Shown: one piece after another, positions 15,967-27,919 of the stretch
Position numbering within the stretch: position 1 is the stretch's first letter
Layout: the number at the start of each line of letters is the position of its first letter
Assembly (NCBI RefSeq): GCF_029227915.1
Contig: NC_079878.1
Span: 26,623,501 to 26,687,500 of the forward strand
Length of the DNA: 64,000 nt
Direction of reading: 5' to 3'
DNA from: Hydractinia symbiolongicarpus
Lineage: Eukaryota > Cnidaria > Hydrozoa > Anthoathecata > Hydractiniidae
Program-made: the position numbers and the translations under genes
The notes under the pieces: model-generated
Databases searched by the model: none
The model's input: only the letters and a program-made list of their open reading frames with translations
Told to the model about the DNA's origin: nothing

Positions 15967-16320
15967 GATAGATAGATAGATAGATGTGCATATTTTACAT
16001 GGCTAGCCTCACAAATATCGAGGGATATACCCTGTCTATTATTTCCAGGAGGGGCCATGGCGTAGATGGAGAGTCCTAGAGTATTTAATGCTCATTTTGA
16101 GCTACGCAGACCCAATTAGAGCCCGGGCTCTACTAGACAACTCCCGGCAACATCCAACGGCACACACAGTGTGCCATCTTCCCAATTTCCCTCACATGGC
16201 TTGGGTTAACCCGGGGCTATGGTAACATTCACTCGCCCATGTTGAATCGCCGTCAAGAGGAATCGAACCCCGGTCTCCTGCACAGAGTACGAGAGCTATA
16301 ACCACTAATCTACGGTGCCA
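15967..16320 (-). mobile_element. tRNA-derived SINE
   Basis: Read on the minus strand, an A-box-like TAGATTAGTGG (16302-16312) is followed by a perfect B box, GGTTCGATTCC (16259-16269). The spacing suits a polymerase III promoter. A non-tRNA body follows, ending in a short (ATCT)n tail at 15967-15984. A second partial copy of the head start (CGGCGCCA) sits just outside at 16321-16337. No cloverleaf with a sound anticodon stem forms, so this is a SINE rather than a functional tRNA. Confidence 0.72.
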
Positions 16321-16337
16321 CTTAATCTACGGCGCCA

Positions 16338-16978
16338 CAAAAGAATAAAATAATAGTATGTTAATTTTACTCAACTGTGAATTGTGTATTTAACAGACTT
16401 AGTAATTCATCGTTTTTAATGTGAGCAAACAATTGCGGTCAGTGAAATTTTGTCGACTTCAAACTAACTACTTAAGTCAGCAATTTTGTGTGTACTGTAC
16501 ATGTTATGTGAACTGGATGGCTATGACATGGTATACAAAGCCTCTACCATATTACTAATATCACAAGTACCGAAACATGCACTTTTCACAATGGACAGGA
16601 GAATATTTTTGTACAAAAATCTTCACCGCCAATCTGCTTTCCTACACAGATCTTCTTTGTTAATTTGTTTTACAAAGTTTTCCTAATGTTATGTGTAAAA
16701 CCGACACAAGACATAATCTTATCAGTTAACAATAAGGTTTAGCCTAAACAAACACAAATACACATGTTAGTGTTTTACATTCTTTTTTTTTTCTTTTTTG
16801 GAGCAATAGAAAAAGTAAAACCATCAAAGCTTGAATAAAACTTAAACAGCACCTATCAGAAGCATGATTGCATTTCAATGTATACTATATTGATACGCAT
16901 TATACATAAAGGTGCAAATATTTTGAGAGACAATCCCTGTATTCGCTCACTTTTCATATTTCTTTTGTATAGATATGA
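16338..16978. other. Upstream region and 5' UTR acceptor of the next gene
   Basis: No coding frame seen until 16979. TTTCTTTTGTATAG at 16959-16972 is a good splice acceptor, so a 5' non-coding exon probably lies further upstream. Confidence 0.45.
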
Positions 16979-19900
16979 ATGAAGATGGCTGATTGTCAGT
17001 GTGCTTATCATGCAAGTCAAATACACCAGGTACTGACCAATCAGCTGGAGAATATGAATATGACCTTACCCTGTATGCCAAGACAAAAGAATGGAGTTAA
17101 AAGAAACTTTGAAAACTTAGAATCTGTGGCAGTTGAAAATACCAGAATTATTGAACAAGATAGGAAGGTATCACACATTTTTTAGAGCTAACAATGTTAA
17201 ACTTTCCAACGTAAAGATTTAAAAATGAATTAAGTAATATAAATTATGTCACAAATGGTGCAAATTTATAATCATAAAAAAAAAACAATTTTTCTTTCCA
17301 ATTTAACATGTTGTTTCAAAGTTAGCTTTGACTGGGTGACATTGAAAACCTTGAATATCCATTTTTCTTTAGAGAAAAACTTGAAAACCTTGAAATGTAA
17401 AATATTTTCAAAAATAAATTATGATTTTTTTGTATATAATTACCTCAACTTAGGCATTTTTCTTGAGTGTGTGTGTGCTTTAAATTTTGAAAAATGGCAA
17501 AAAAATTACAGTAAAACAGACACCCAAAATTGTTGAAAAAAACCTTTAAAACCTTGTAGTTCTTTAAAGAAATTAGTACCTTAGGTGGATAAATTTTCGT
17601 GTGTACTAATTTTCGCGAGACGAGAATTTAAAGATTTGGCGTGGATTAAATTTCGCGAATCAAGGGTCTTTAAAATTTTCGCATGGATTAAATTTCGCGA
17701 ATTAGGCCTTCTTTATTTAATTTCGGGACTATATAAATTGTAACTAGAAAAGAGATGTGTGTTTTTTAATCGAACAAAGGCAGACAAAGTCACTCAAAAG
17801 CTTTCAAAAAACTTCAAAGAAAGTACTTTTAGGAGGTTACTAGAGTTTATAATTGAAATGAAGAGTTGAACTCGTAATATTTTTTGATTGTAACATGTTT
17901 TCTAGAAAGTCTACCTAAATACAGTAAATGAAAAAAAATCTTATGATCTACATTCCTCATTTTCATCATCATCATCCGACTCTGACTCGTCATCGAAAGG
18001 ATCGTCTCCTTCGTCATCATCAACTTCATCTCCATCAACATACTCACAATCGCTTTCCTCCTCTCCATCTCTTCCAGATTCACTTATGTACTTTGAGCCT
18101 TCCAAGAGAGAATTTGACTGGATTTGAACTTCACTTTCGTCAATTCCAGTCTCGAGCATGGGATCTATATCTGCGAATGGATCCAGGGATGGTAATTCAG
18201 ATGGTGGACTGCATCTTTAATACCTGACACTTGCCACCCTTTCAAACAGACCTTTTTTCCTTCTTTCGAGGTCATTTGATTGTAGACCTCTATAATCCAT
18301 TTAGCATGTAGGGGCTTTACGATCGACAACTTCAAATCCACCTCTGTTTCGGCAAGATGCTTACCCGCATCTAAAGCTTGCATAATCTTGGCAGTGTATA
18401 TACCATTCTGAAAAATTGAAAGAGGTAAGTGAAATTCGCAGGCACAGTTTGAAGTAAGATGTGATTGTTTTTAAAACATTTAACACTTTGGGTGTCATTT
18501 GGCCTTTGAATACATCCATGATAAGAAGGGCGAAATGATCTTCCTTTAAACCTAATTTCTTCCTTTCTTTTTTGACGTAAGGTATTATGATATCCTCCAA
18601 GATCTTAATTGATTCTGTTTCATTGCTGTAATGCTTGGGGTTCGCACTCAAACTAAAGCTTTTTGGGAAATCAACTCTAGGCAGGCTTTTCTTTGTTTTG
18701 CCAGCGTAAATCAGCTGAATAGGAAAGAAATGTCCTTCCAGTGTGATTGTAAATGTTGCCGTTATAGATCCTTTATCTGTTGACCCTTTAATTGGTACGG
18801 TTTTCGATCCCTGTTTAGCCATGGTCTTATTCGAGGTTGGAACATACTTTGAAGGAGTTTGATCTAGGTTCAGCACCATTGAGTGTGGTATTTTATGCTT
18901 TTCGATTTTGCTTACGATACCATACAAAAAACTCTTTGAGAGCTTCTGACGAAGATCTTCTGAGATTTGTACTTTGCCAGTGGTTCCAAACCGCCTCACG
19001 AACTTCATTCTATGGATCATTTATTGAACAAATACCAGTTGTTATTGCCGATCCAAATCAACATATCAATCAACAGAGAAATAAGAAGAAGAAGAAGAGA
19101 AAAGCGACTGACCAAACAAACGTACCGAAATCAAAGGATATTCAGTCCTTCTGTAACAGGAACGGACGTCCAGCCAAAAATAAGAACAAGAATAATACAA
19201 TTATTATAGATTGAGTTTGATTTATTTATAATCTACTTAAAAGATGTAGACTACTTGTTAGTATTTTCGATGTTCTGCTGAGAAAGATAAACGTAAAAAT
19301 ATTATCAAGTACAAAAATTTGATTTTTTTCTTTGATTTCGCGATCTTTTATTTTCGCGATTGTAAAATTTCAAATAATTTCGTGTGGGTTAATTTTTGCG
19401 AATCAAGGGCCTTCAAAATTTTCCATGGATTAAATTTCGCGAAAATGGCCAAAATTCGCGAAAACCGCGAAAATTAATCCATGTGAAAATTTATCCACTT
19501 AAGGTAGTCAGATTTAGCAAAATCTCGATGCAAATTTGCAGGTGCTTGTAACGGTCTTTTGTCTACATAAAGAACCTCTATGTATCCTTGTTTATACATG
19601 AACTTAATTTTTTTCTATTGTTGTTGTTGTGCATTAGTCATCATAATAAGATATGATGAAGCCTTGTGTTCTTATGTATAGCATCCATGTTAATAAAAGA
19701 ACAGTTATAAAAGCAAGTGAATTTATATTTATGGAAATTTATGCAAATGGAAAGAAGAATGCAAATGCCTTACAAATGCTTTATGTGGACCTATGGTCCT
19801 AAAATTAATACTACAAATCTTAAAATGTGAGAAAATGTACATGATAAGTTAGGTAAATACATTAAATGAAGAATTACTTGCTAAACGCAAATCCAAAATA

Positions 19901-22274
19901 ATTCCATCAATATTAGTACTTATCTCAAGTTTCTTAATAAGTATAAAGAACTCTTTAGAATTGTTCACTTCAGAACCCTAAAATTTTCTTTACCGAATTT
20001 CTTTTAATTTGGTTCTCTTCCACATCACATGTCATCTCTCTTAAGACGCAAATGCAATAATAGACAACTGAAAAAATTAAGGACAACACAATAGACATGC
20101 GTAAGAAAAAAAGAATGTAGAAATCATATAATTAGTAAACGCTATTAACATCATTAAATTATTGTTACAGCTTTTTATAAATAGGGTTACATACCACTCA
20201 ATTTCAGGGAAGACATTTGATAGCACGCAATGCAAACAGATTAAGGTGTGCTAGTGACAGCACTTGTAAAATGATAACTTTCATAAAACATTGCCCGATG
20301 TAGAACTACTACACCTTAAACAAGTGATTGTGCTTTTTGCACATTTGCCAAAAAATTTCCGAAACCACCTGCATACCCCACCTTCAAATTGGTTTATTTT
20401 GAACAATTATTTTAGAAAATCAGTTTATTGACTGATAAATTACACTTGCTGTTATTTAATAATTCAATTTCAACAGTTTTCATGATATCATGTAAATAAC
20501 CAGGCATTTTAATAATTATGACCAACCCTTGAATCAGTTCACTGTTCAGAATTCCCATGAATTCACAGGTGCAGTTCAACACTATCCAATTTAGTACATA
20601 TATATAATCTTTAATAAGCTTTATTTAATAAGCTTTATTATCAGGAAAATCAGTTTTGTTTTTTATGAATGTAAATGTTTTTATAAACCTTAGTTTCAAG
20701 AAATTTAGTTTCTTTATTTAAGGCCAAGCTATATAGTTGTTTACTAATTTATTTATTCTTTTGAAAAAGTAGCGGCAATTCTAAATCAATTTTGTTTATA
20801 TCAGGAGCAATAATCACCTGGTTTTCTTCTTAATTTAAGTTTTAATTTGTAGAGAACAAAATCAAATGAAGATTTCAAAGTTGAGGAATCAATGGAGTGT
20901 GATAGCGATGTAAATATGGAACAATCTAACTCAGGACCGGAAAACTTGTATACTCAAAAGGTGAAACTTTTTTTCTTCTTTTTTTAGAGTATGTTGTTTT
21001 CAAACTCGTATTTTATGTTAAGTTATTCACACAATCCAGTGTTCCAGTTTAATATGCAGTAACATGCAACACACTTCAATTATAAACAATTTAATTTACA
21101 TGTTTAAATTTTTACAATTTGGGATGTTTTTCTTTTTAAATTGGAGATTTTATTGATCTTATTTAAAGGAAAATAATAATGAAAAACCTAGTTTTGCTCA
21201 GATTATTTTAAATCAATGAAAGGAAACAAAAAGCTAATGGGTTTTTTTTGCATATCTTTAGAGAGTTATGCTCAGTTTTAATGTTGTAGTGTTCTTTAGC
21301 CACCATGTAATACTAACAAAGAAGTGGAAATGACAAGCAGCAGCCAAAATAAGAATTGTTCAAGGTGTCAAAACGGAGAACCTGTGAGTAATTTGTATAC
21401 GTACTTGTCTTTAGCAGTAATAATTACTATTTGTAAGGCACTTAAGAAACACTAAAGTAAATATATGACTACAGTGTTTTCCTGTATAACCTGCAACCCA
21501 GTTTTTTATAGAGCACCAAACCCAAGACCCTAAAATAGCATGCACCTTTGAATAACCTGCATCTTTTTAAGAAAAAAATTCAATCTGTGTTTTTACTTGG
21601 CTGCACCTTAAGATCTACTTTTCATGTAACAGATACACAAAAGTAGTCTATATATCTCTATAATAATAGCCGTCGTCTGTCTGTTAGTGCATCTGTTTGT
21701 CTTTTTGTTACAGAAATACGAAATGTGATATATAAAGGACCGACGACCCCTGGATTTTTTACGAGTAACAACTAGTATTATAATACCCGTATGCGTCTGT
21801 CCGTCTGTCTGTCATGCAAAATGGTAGCTTATAGCTGCACAAGTAGCAAGACGCAATGTGGTATGAAAGGGATTGCGAACCCGTGGATTTTTCCACTGGC
21901 TAATGACTAGTCTCTATAATAATAGCAGTCGTCTGTCTGTCTCTGCGCGGACCCCCCACTGAGTTAGAAAATGATGTTACGGAAACAGGAATATCAAATG
22001 CGATATATTTTTATCCATTTTGTTGCGACGGGTAAATATAAAGGACGGGCGGATTTTTCCACGGGCAACGGCTAGTCTATATTATAATACCTGTATGCGT
22101 CTGTTTGCAAAATGGTAACCGCAGTAGTGAGACACACAAAATGCGGCTAATAAAGGACGGGTGAACCGGTGGATTTATCTTTAAAGAGAATTCTTTATGT
22201 TTTAGGGCCATTTTAACCACTCTGCTGCAGACAAACTTAAATTTTCGCGAATCCAATATGGATATATGATATGA
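16979..22274 (+). CDS. Unrecognised small protein, 4 coding exons, 149 aa
   Basis: Coding exons are 16979-17167, 20853-20960, 21300-21383 and 22206-22274. All are in phase 0 with GT-AG borders, and the frame is open from ATG to TGA. The start is fixed by an in-frame TGA directly upstream (16976-16978) within the same exon. The protein begins MKMADCQCAYHASQIHQVL and is rich in Asn, Glu and Ser. The middle holds acidic stretches (VEESMECDSDV). It ends with CSRCQNGEPGHFNH, split across exons 3 and 4. That Cys-x2-Cys / His-x2-His spacing could bind zinc. I do not recognise the family. AATAAA signals follow at about 22610 and 22638. Intron 1 contains a pogo-like transposon; intron 3 contains a tandem repeat array. 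Exon 1 could also start at the second Met (16985). Confidence 0.7.
17579..19504 (-). mobile_element. Pogo/Tigger-like DNA transposon, decayed (1.9 kb)
   Basis: The left end starts CCTTAGGTGGATAAATTTTC. The right end, read on the other strand, starts CCTTAAGTGGATAAATTTTC. TA borders both sides (17577-17578 and 19505-19506). Just inside both ends are many TTCGCG motifs. A DDE transposase relic lies on the minus strand. The element lies inside intron 1 of the 149-aa gene, in the opposite direction. Confidence 0.9.
17941..19020 (-). pseudogene. Broken DDE_1-type transposase of the pogo-like element
   Basis: The longest frame (19020-18361) holds the catalytic core. NLDQTPSKYV carries the first Asp, followed by KQGSKTVPIKG, FFPIQLIYAGKT and IIPYVKKERK. 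LLIMDVFKGQMT carries the second Asp. After TPKVLNVLK the frame departs from the family, so the third acidic residue is not found in place. The conserved C-terminal part resumes in another frame (18383-18165: LHAKWIIEVYNQM, WQVSGIKDAV). It is followed by a very acidic tail (18159-17941). The N-terminal helix-turn-helix region is not recognisable. Such proteins bind terminal repeats and cut DNA; this copy cannot. Confidence 0.85.
21655..22180 (+). repeat. Tandem array of four units, each ending in CTAG
   Basis: Units run 21655-21775, 21776-21910, 21911-22075 and 22076-about 22180. Each begins with a TCTATAATAATA-like string, then CGTCTGTCTG. It ends with a GGATTTTTCCACGGGC-like string and CTAGT, with the next unit starting directly. 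The array lies within intron 3 of the 149-aa gene. A related single copy is at 4483-5116. Rolling-circle (Helitron-type) elements end CTRR and can form head-to-tail arrays, but I see no 3' hairpin, so this class is only a suggestion. Confidence 0.6.
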
Positions 22275-22639
22275 TGATTGGCGACACGTGTTGACAATGC
22301 TAAAGATATCAACGAAAAGACAAATTAGCTTATAGTTGACTTGTTCATGTTTTTATTTAATATGTATTAACAAAAATTGCCTTTTCCTAGGTAATTTTTT
22401 ATCAAGCTAGAAATTTCTTTTAAGTGTAATATTGGTGTATACAGTGTACATCATATTTTTAACACATAAAGAATGGGAGAGTTTCATGTAGGATTGACTG
22501 GGTCAAAGTGTTGGCTTCGTGCTGCACCTGCATTACGTTAATTTTTTTAAATAGTTTTATTGTATAACATGTCTGTAACAAATATGTTTTGTAGTTTGAT
22601 TGCAGTGCAGAATAAAGTGTGAAAAATTTAAATCTTTCC

Positions 22640-24182
22640 CAATAAAACGGAATTTGTTTTTTCTGTTTCGAAAGCATTTTGCTGATTTCTTACACTGTTT
22701 TTATTGCAAATAAATGCAAAGATTTTTAAAAATGGAAGATTAATTTTAATGAGTTTTTCTTATTGCAAATTTACCTGATTCTTTTAAAAAAAACACAAGG
22801 GTGCCTTTTTATTTGGTGCTTTCTAGAATTAAGCGTTGGACCTTGCGAAATAATGAGATATCTGTTGCTAACACTGGAACAGAAATGTTTTTCTGACGGA
22901 AATTTAATTTTTGTGGTTTTGTAACTGCTGTTGACTTACATTAAGAAGAGCTACTTCTAAATTTGAATATAAATTTACTGCTACTGTTTACCAGCAACTA
23001 AAAAAAAGCTGAAAAATACATCTTATTTCTATAGATTTGTTAGTAAATGTGTTTTACATTGGGTATCACAAAATTTTTTATTTTTAATCAATTGGTTTTA
23101 TGATAAGACATGCTGGTAATGTTCTTTAATATAATTTATTGTTTCCACACTCCAAGTAAACTCCCACAAAGCAATAGTTATTCTAGACATTCTTCCTGTG
23201 TTAGATAGGTATTTATGTATGAGCTTTTACAATCCAAAAATGCTTGTTTTTAATGTTAAATTTGTTTTATATATTTTTTGTATATGTTTAGTTGTTACGT
23301 TATGTTAACATTTGATGATAACATTTAATTTTAGTGCATTAATTTATTATTTAAGATTTTGAAACTGAATGTAATTTTTGATCTTTTGGTATCTAAAAGA
23401 TTAAAGGGTTGGTATGGATACTATTAATCCTTTAATAAAATCCTGGAGCATTTATTAAAATTTTCAGCCTTTGAAGGGGTGGCCCCAGAGATTAAAAGAG
23501 GGAGGCGTTTATTTAAAAATCCCAGCTTTCTATTTATAAAAGTTTTTTTAATTTACAAAGTTCTCTATAAATAATATCAATAAAATCGTCTTTTTCTTCA
23601 TCAAGGTAAAAGATGAAATGTCCCGTTTGGAGTTATCAAGTATATTACATGCTGACCCAGCCAATTCTCTAAAAATCACAGTCATTAGAAAGTGAAAGCA
23701 AAACATATTAATCACTCAAACAACTTGAACACAAGAAAAATAGGCATTTATCTTTTGTTTTTACCAAAAAACAAGTGTTGGGTAATATTTCTCTATATAA
23801 ACGGCCATTTTAAGGGGGTGCCTAGAGGGAGCTTTTTATTAAATATTTAAAAAAAAAGGTTATACTAGAGGATTTATGGCACACCAGCAGGAAGTTTGCA
23901 CTTTTTTTAAAGCTTTTTTACCTGTACATTAATACCCAATTTAAAATTTTTTTGTTTATAATGAAGTGAAATGAAACCTGTGTTTTGATCTGTCACCTAA
24001 AGATATGTTAAAAAAATATTGTTTTTTAAAGTTATAAAGATTGTGTCTAATTCATGATGTTTTGAAATGGGGAAATCATAATTTAAAAAACCCAGCTCTG
24101 TTGTACTATTTGTTACATTTAGAATTTTGTCCTCATAGATTTGTTATTTTTTTTTTGACTGTATTTTCAGGAAAAATACAAA
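22640..24182. other. Intergenic DNA and 5' UTR of the glycosyltransferase
   Basis: AT-rich sequence without a gene. A good acceptor (GTATTTTCAG, ending 24170) lies 12 bases before the next ATG, so a 5' non-coding exon is likely somewhere upstream. Confidence 0.5.
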
Positions 24183-25253
24183 ATGATTGCTGTTAGAATA
24201 AAACATTTGACTTCGCATTTGGTGTTTCAAATAGCTTTTATTATTTTGTTATTCTTCGCTTTATTCCGCGTGTTTTCACCTTTGCTATTTCAATACTTAA
24301 TATCATATTCAAAATTAATTGTTGGAATGGCATATGAAGACACAGAACGGTATAAGAAAGCTGACCACTTAGCTTGGCAATCCGAATATAAACTTCATGA
24401 AATGGAGATGATGTTTAACCAGGAGTGGTGTAAGAGTCAACATGTAAATAAAAAAACAGCGTGGTTGACAGCTATGATGAATGATAATTATGCTGTTGGT
24501 GCAGTGTATTTAGGTTACGTCTTAAAGAAACTATCATGCCACCACAAAATGATTGCATTAGTTTCAAATACAGTAACAGAAATATCACAAGAAGCCTTAC
24601 GTAAAGTTGGGTATGAAGTAAAACTTGTGGAGCCACTTGACTGTAATTGGATGGATCGTAGAAAAGGTTGGAAGCCACGTAACTTGGGTTTGCCTGGTAC
24701 TCACATGCGTTTTCATGCTTGGAATTATACACAGTATGAGAAAATCGTGTATTTAGATCCTGATATTATGCCACTGACTAACATTGATGAGCTGTTTACA
24801 TTAAAAGGAGAATTGGCTGCTGGTTATTGTGCACGTCCAGGGATTATTGATCCTTGCTTTAATGCTGGACTTTTAATGTTTGAACCATCAAGTAAAAGTT
24901 ACCAAGAGATCATGGATATGTGGTCTGATTTATCAAAGGGTAAAAATTGCCCAAACGATCAGGTTTTATTGTGGCATTATTACGCTGACAGAGGTCGATG
25001 GGTGCCTTTGCCATATGCATACAATGTTCGCCGATATTTGTATCACCCTCTAAAAGTTTATCATTTTGCATGTTGTTTAACTAAGAAACCGTGGAAAGTA
25101 GATGATAAACCAACAAGAAAGGTAACCATAGATTTTAAAGGTCCTCTCACTGAACCAATGCATCTTGTTATATTGTGGTGGAGATCTTTCTTTGAAGCAT
25201 TAGATGAGTATCAGTTGCATGATTGGTACAACAAAGTCAAAGACACCATTTAA
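24183..25253 (+). CDS. GT8-family glycosyltransferase, type II membrane protein, 356 aa
   Basis: GT8 enzymes (glycogenin, galactinol synthase and relatives) transfer a sugar from a UDP-sugar in a metal-dependent reaction. Residues about 13-39 are a single hydrophobic anchor, placing the catalytic domain in the secretory lumen. Motifs in order: MMNDNYAVGAVYLGYVLKKL (nucleotide-binding start), HAWNYTQYEKIVYLDPDIMP with the metal-binding DxD at Asp192-Pro-Asp194, NIDELF, FNAGLLMFEPS, NDQVLLWHYY, and KVYHFACCLTKKPWK, the counterpart of glycogenin's late His and KPW motif. The coding region is one exon, preceded by a 5' UTR splice acceptor. The fold family is clear; the acceptor substrate and sugar are not, so no symbol is given. 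Confidence 0.88.
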   Translation: MIAVRIKHLTSHLVFQIAFIILLFFALFRVFSPLLFQYLISYSKLIVGMAYEDTERYKKADHLAWQSEYKLHEMEMMFNQEWCKSQHVNKKTAWLTAMMNDNYAVGAVYLGYVLKKLSCHHKMIALVSNTVTEISQEALRKVGYEVKLVEPLDCNWMDRRKGWKPRNLGLPGTHMRFHAWNYTQYEKIVYLDPDIMPLTNIDELFTLKGELAAGYCARPGIIDPCFNAGLLMFEPSSKSYQEIMDMWSDLSKGKNCPNDQVLLWHYYADRGRWVPLPYAYNVRRYLYHPLKVYHFACCLTKKPWKVDDKPTRKVTIDFKGPLTEPMHLVILWWRSFFEALDEYQLHDWYNKVKDTI

Positions 25254-26921
25254 ATTCTTTGTATTTTTATTGTTTCTTTTATATTTCTTTTTATCCTTTT
25301 TCTTGTTTGTAAAAACAAATTCATAAAGCCTATCTTTTGTGTCCGTGATATGTGATTTTTTGCCTTTTTAGTAAATTGTGAAGGGATTCTCAAAAATAAT
25401 AAGTAAAGAGTTGAGATTACCAGTTGAAAAGAAATGCAATGACTGGTAGCTACACACAATATTTAACTTGTGTGAAAAAATTATAAATCATGTAAATATA
25501 CAGTTGATATAAATATTTTAATGATGGAATTTTACATGAAATGTTTTTCTATAACTTATTGTAAACAGAGGAAAGGAGAAGTTGATTTTAGCAGATTTTT
25601 AGTTGAGGAAACATTTTAAATTTTACTTAGGTCACCTCTTCTGAAAAAGCCTGTATGTATTTTTCTGCATACTCTTTTTGAGCAAACGTGAGAAATTTAG
25701 TAACACATGCTGCAAAGGTATATTTTGTTGTTCCTTGCTTCCATTTGTTGTCTAGCATTCTGCATTTCTCCAGTTAAAACTGAGAACTAAGGTTGGGCAA
25801 CTTAGTATTAATTAATGTATTCAGTTCCAAAGAATATAATATACTTTATCATTAGCACAAGAAATATCTTGAACGTGAGTGGCTAAAAGAAGTAAGATAT
25901 CATATTTCCGATATAGAGTCCAATTCTTATATATGTAGTGCAATACAATAATGCATTGAATAGACTAAAATAGTGATAAAAATTCGCTGGAAGCCAGTTA
26001 AAAACAGGGATGAAACACTTAATTATAAAACAACATACTATTAAACTCAAAAGTTGAACAATCAATCAAAGGAGCTAAGTATAATTTGTTTCAGTAATTG
26101 TCAATTGTTAGTTTATAACTCAAGGTTGTCAAAAGAAACGTTAAATTAAAATTAACAACGCTACTGAAAATGCGTTTCGTTTCGTTTCAACAGACTGTTG
26201 TTTTAGAAAAAAATATTTCTTAATTTTTAAACAAGGCTTTTAAATCTTATGTATGTTTAAAAAACCGTTTCATTTAAAGAATATTTTTGTGCTAATGATA
26301 AACTAGTTATCACACACCCCTCATTCAATATGTCTTATATTTTTCTCAGTGTTCATCTTAAATATTTTAGCATAAGGACATGTTTAATAATTTTAAGAAC
26401 TAGAGAAATATATGCCTTGTTGCACTTAGCACTGTGTGATAACTAATACTTATTGTAATGAACAAAGTTTTTAATTTTGTTTATACCTTGCTTTTGATGC
26501 CTATACTAAATTATATGCTAAGTGTGTTAATGACAGTATTACATCTTTTCGAGAATTTTTTAAAGGGATTTATTTACACACTTTTATCCAAGACTAGAAA
26601 ATGCATTTCTATGTTAAATGTTACACTAAAAATAATTATCGAATTGCTTGATGTTGAGATAATCTTGTGTAGTATAAAAGGATCTTGTCAAAAGTTACAA
26701 ATCTGAATTTGGCTCTGCGATGCAGCTCTCAAATTACCCTCAGAAATTAGCTTTCCTTTTAATTCAAGAAGCAATATAGATTAAAAATCACTCAAATAAC
26801 ATTTAGCACTTATCTATAAATTTATCTGATTGTTGCTCATGACAAAGCAAGAAAGCCTTGCAAGTGAAATGCTAATTGCCAAGTTTGGAGTTATTTTGAG
26901 GATTGTTGGGTTGGACTTTTA
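25254..26921. other. 3' UTR and intergenic DNA, no gene seen
   Basis: The sequence after the glycosyltransferase stop is very AT-rich. An 82-codon hydrophobic frame at 26458-26706 has the composition of random AT-rich DNA and was not accepted. Confidence 0.5.
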
Positions 26922-27838
26922 CCTTATAGTCAGAAATTTTTCGCGACAACTAATTTTCGCGATTTTTGGGCATTTTTGCGAAATTAAAATGCCGCGAAAA
27001 AAATTTAATTGACGGAATTGCGAAAATAAAGACCATGAAATATTTTCTTTTTTTCTTCATTTTTTAGACTCCACAGGGTAGTAGACGCAAAATTTTCGCT
27101 ACAAAAGAATTCTGGTGATACTCAGTTTGATAAAACCCGGGGAAATTAAGGAAGAAATGCACTTCTAAACACAATTTTAGAAGGCGGTTTGCCTGTTAAC
27201 CTAAATGGCATTTTGTGTCATAAATCATCGATCTCCTTTTTTATGAAATTTCCTCTTTTTTTAAACTTTCCTGTCTAACTCTTACAACCTCTTCAGTTTT
27301 AATTCTTTTATCCCTAGTGGCATTCATAAGCAGATACCAAAGGCCAGAAGAGGTTGGAGGACATGGGTCTGAAAGACAGTATGGGATTTCGTTTCGACAT
27401 TTTCCAATGACCTTGATTTTCAGCCTATTCTGGCTGAAATGAAGAACAAGACCTCTCCTCCCTAGGTAAATGGCGAGACTGCTTTTAAAGGTCGGGAAAG
27501 TCTTGAATAAAAACATTATATAACATAAGGATGAGATATAATTAAGACAATAAAAATTAGTCGATTACTATAACAGATTCTGTAACATGTTGAAATCAAC
27601 AGTGTTCTCTTTCCTGTTATTGATTATAACATTGACCTTTTATGAAAAATTATTAGAGTAGAAAAACGACTGTAAAATCATATTTTGTTTTTCCTCAACT
27701 CCGTAACTCTATGAAATTCGCGAAAATTAATGTTGCGAAAAAAATTCAAGGCGACGAATAGCAAAAATAAAAATCGCAAAATTGTCCCAAAATTTTTATC
27801 GGGAAATTAAAATGTCGCGAAAATTTCTGACTAGAAGG
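26922..27838. mobile_element. TA-flanked DNA element with TTCGCG-rich ends (917 bp)
   Basis: The left end starts CCTTATAGTCAGAAATTTTT. The right end, on the other strand, starts CCTTCTAGTCAGAAATTTTC. TA borders both sides (26920-26921 and 27839-27840). Both ends continue into TCGCGACA and clusters of AATTTTCGCG. A 91-codon minus frame inside (27241-27516) is not recognisable as a transposase. The element stops about 80 bp before the POP5 start codon, probably within a 5' UTR intron. Confidence 0.85.
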
Positions 27839-27919
27839 TATATATTTTGAATTAGTTTCGTAACAAAACACATGTTTTATACTTTAATATTTTTTGCATT
27901 TAGTACTAACATTTTCATC

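Noticed and set aside
18837-19214. Plus-strand frame of 125 codons with a Lys/Asn-rich end
   Set aside because: Antisense to the pogo-like transposase; the family core is on the minus strand.
24472-24732. Minus-strand frame of 86 codons
   Set aside because: It is the antisense shadow of the GT8 glycosyltransferase.
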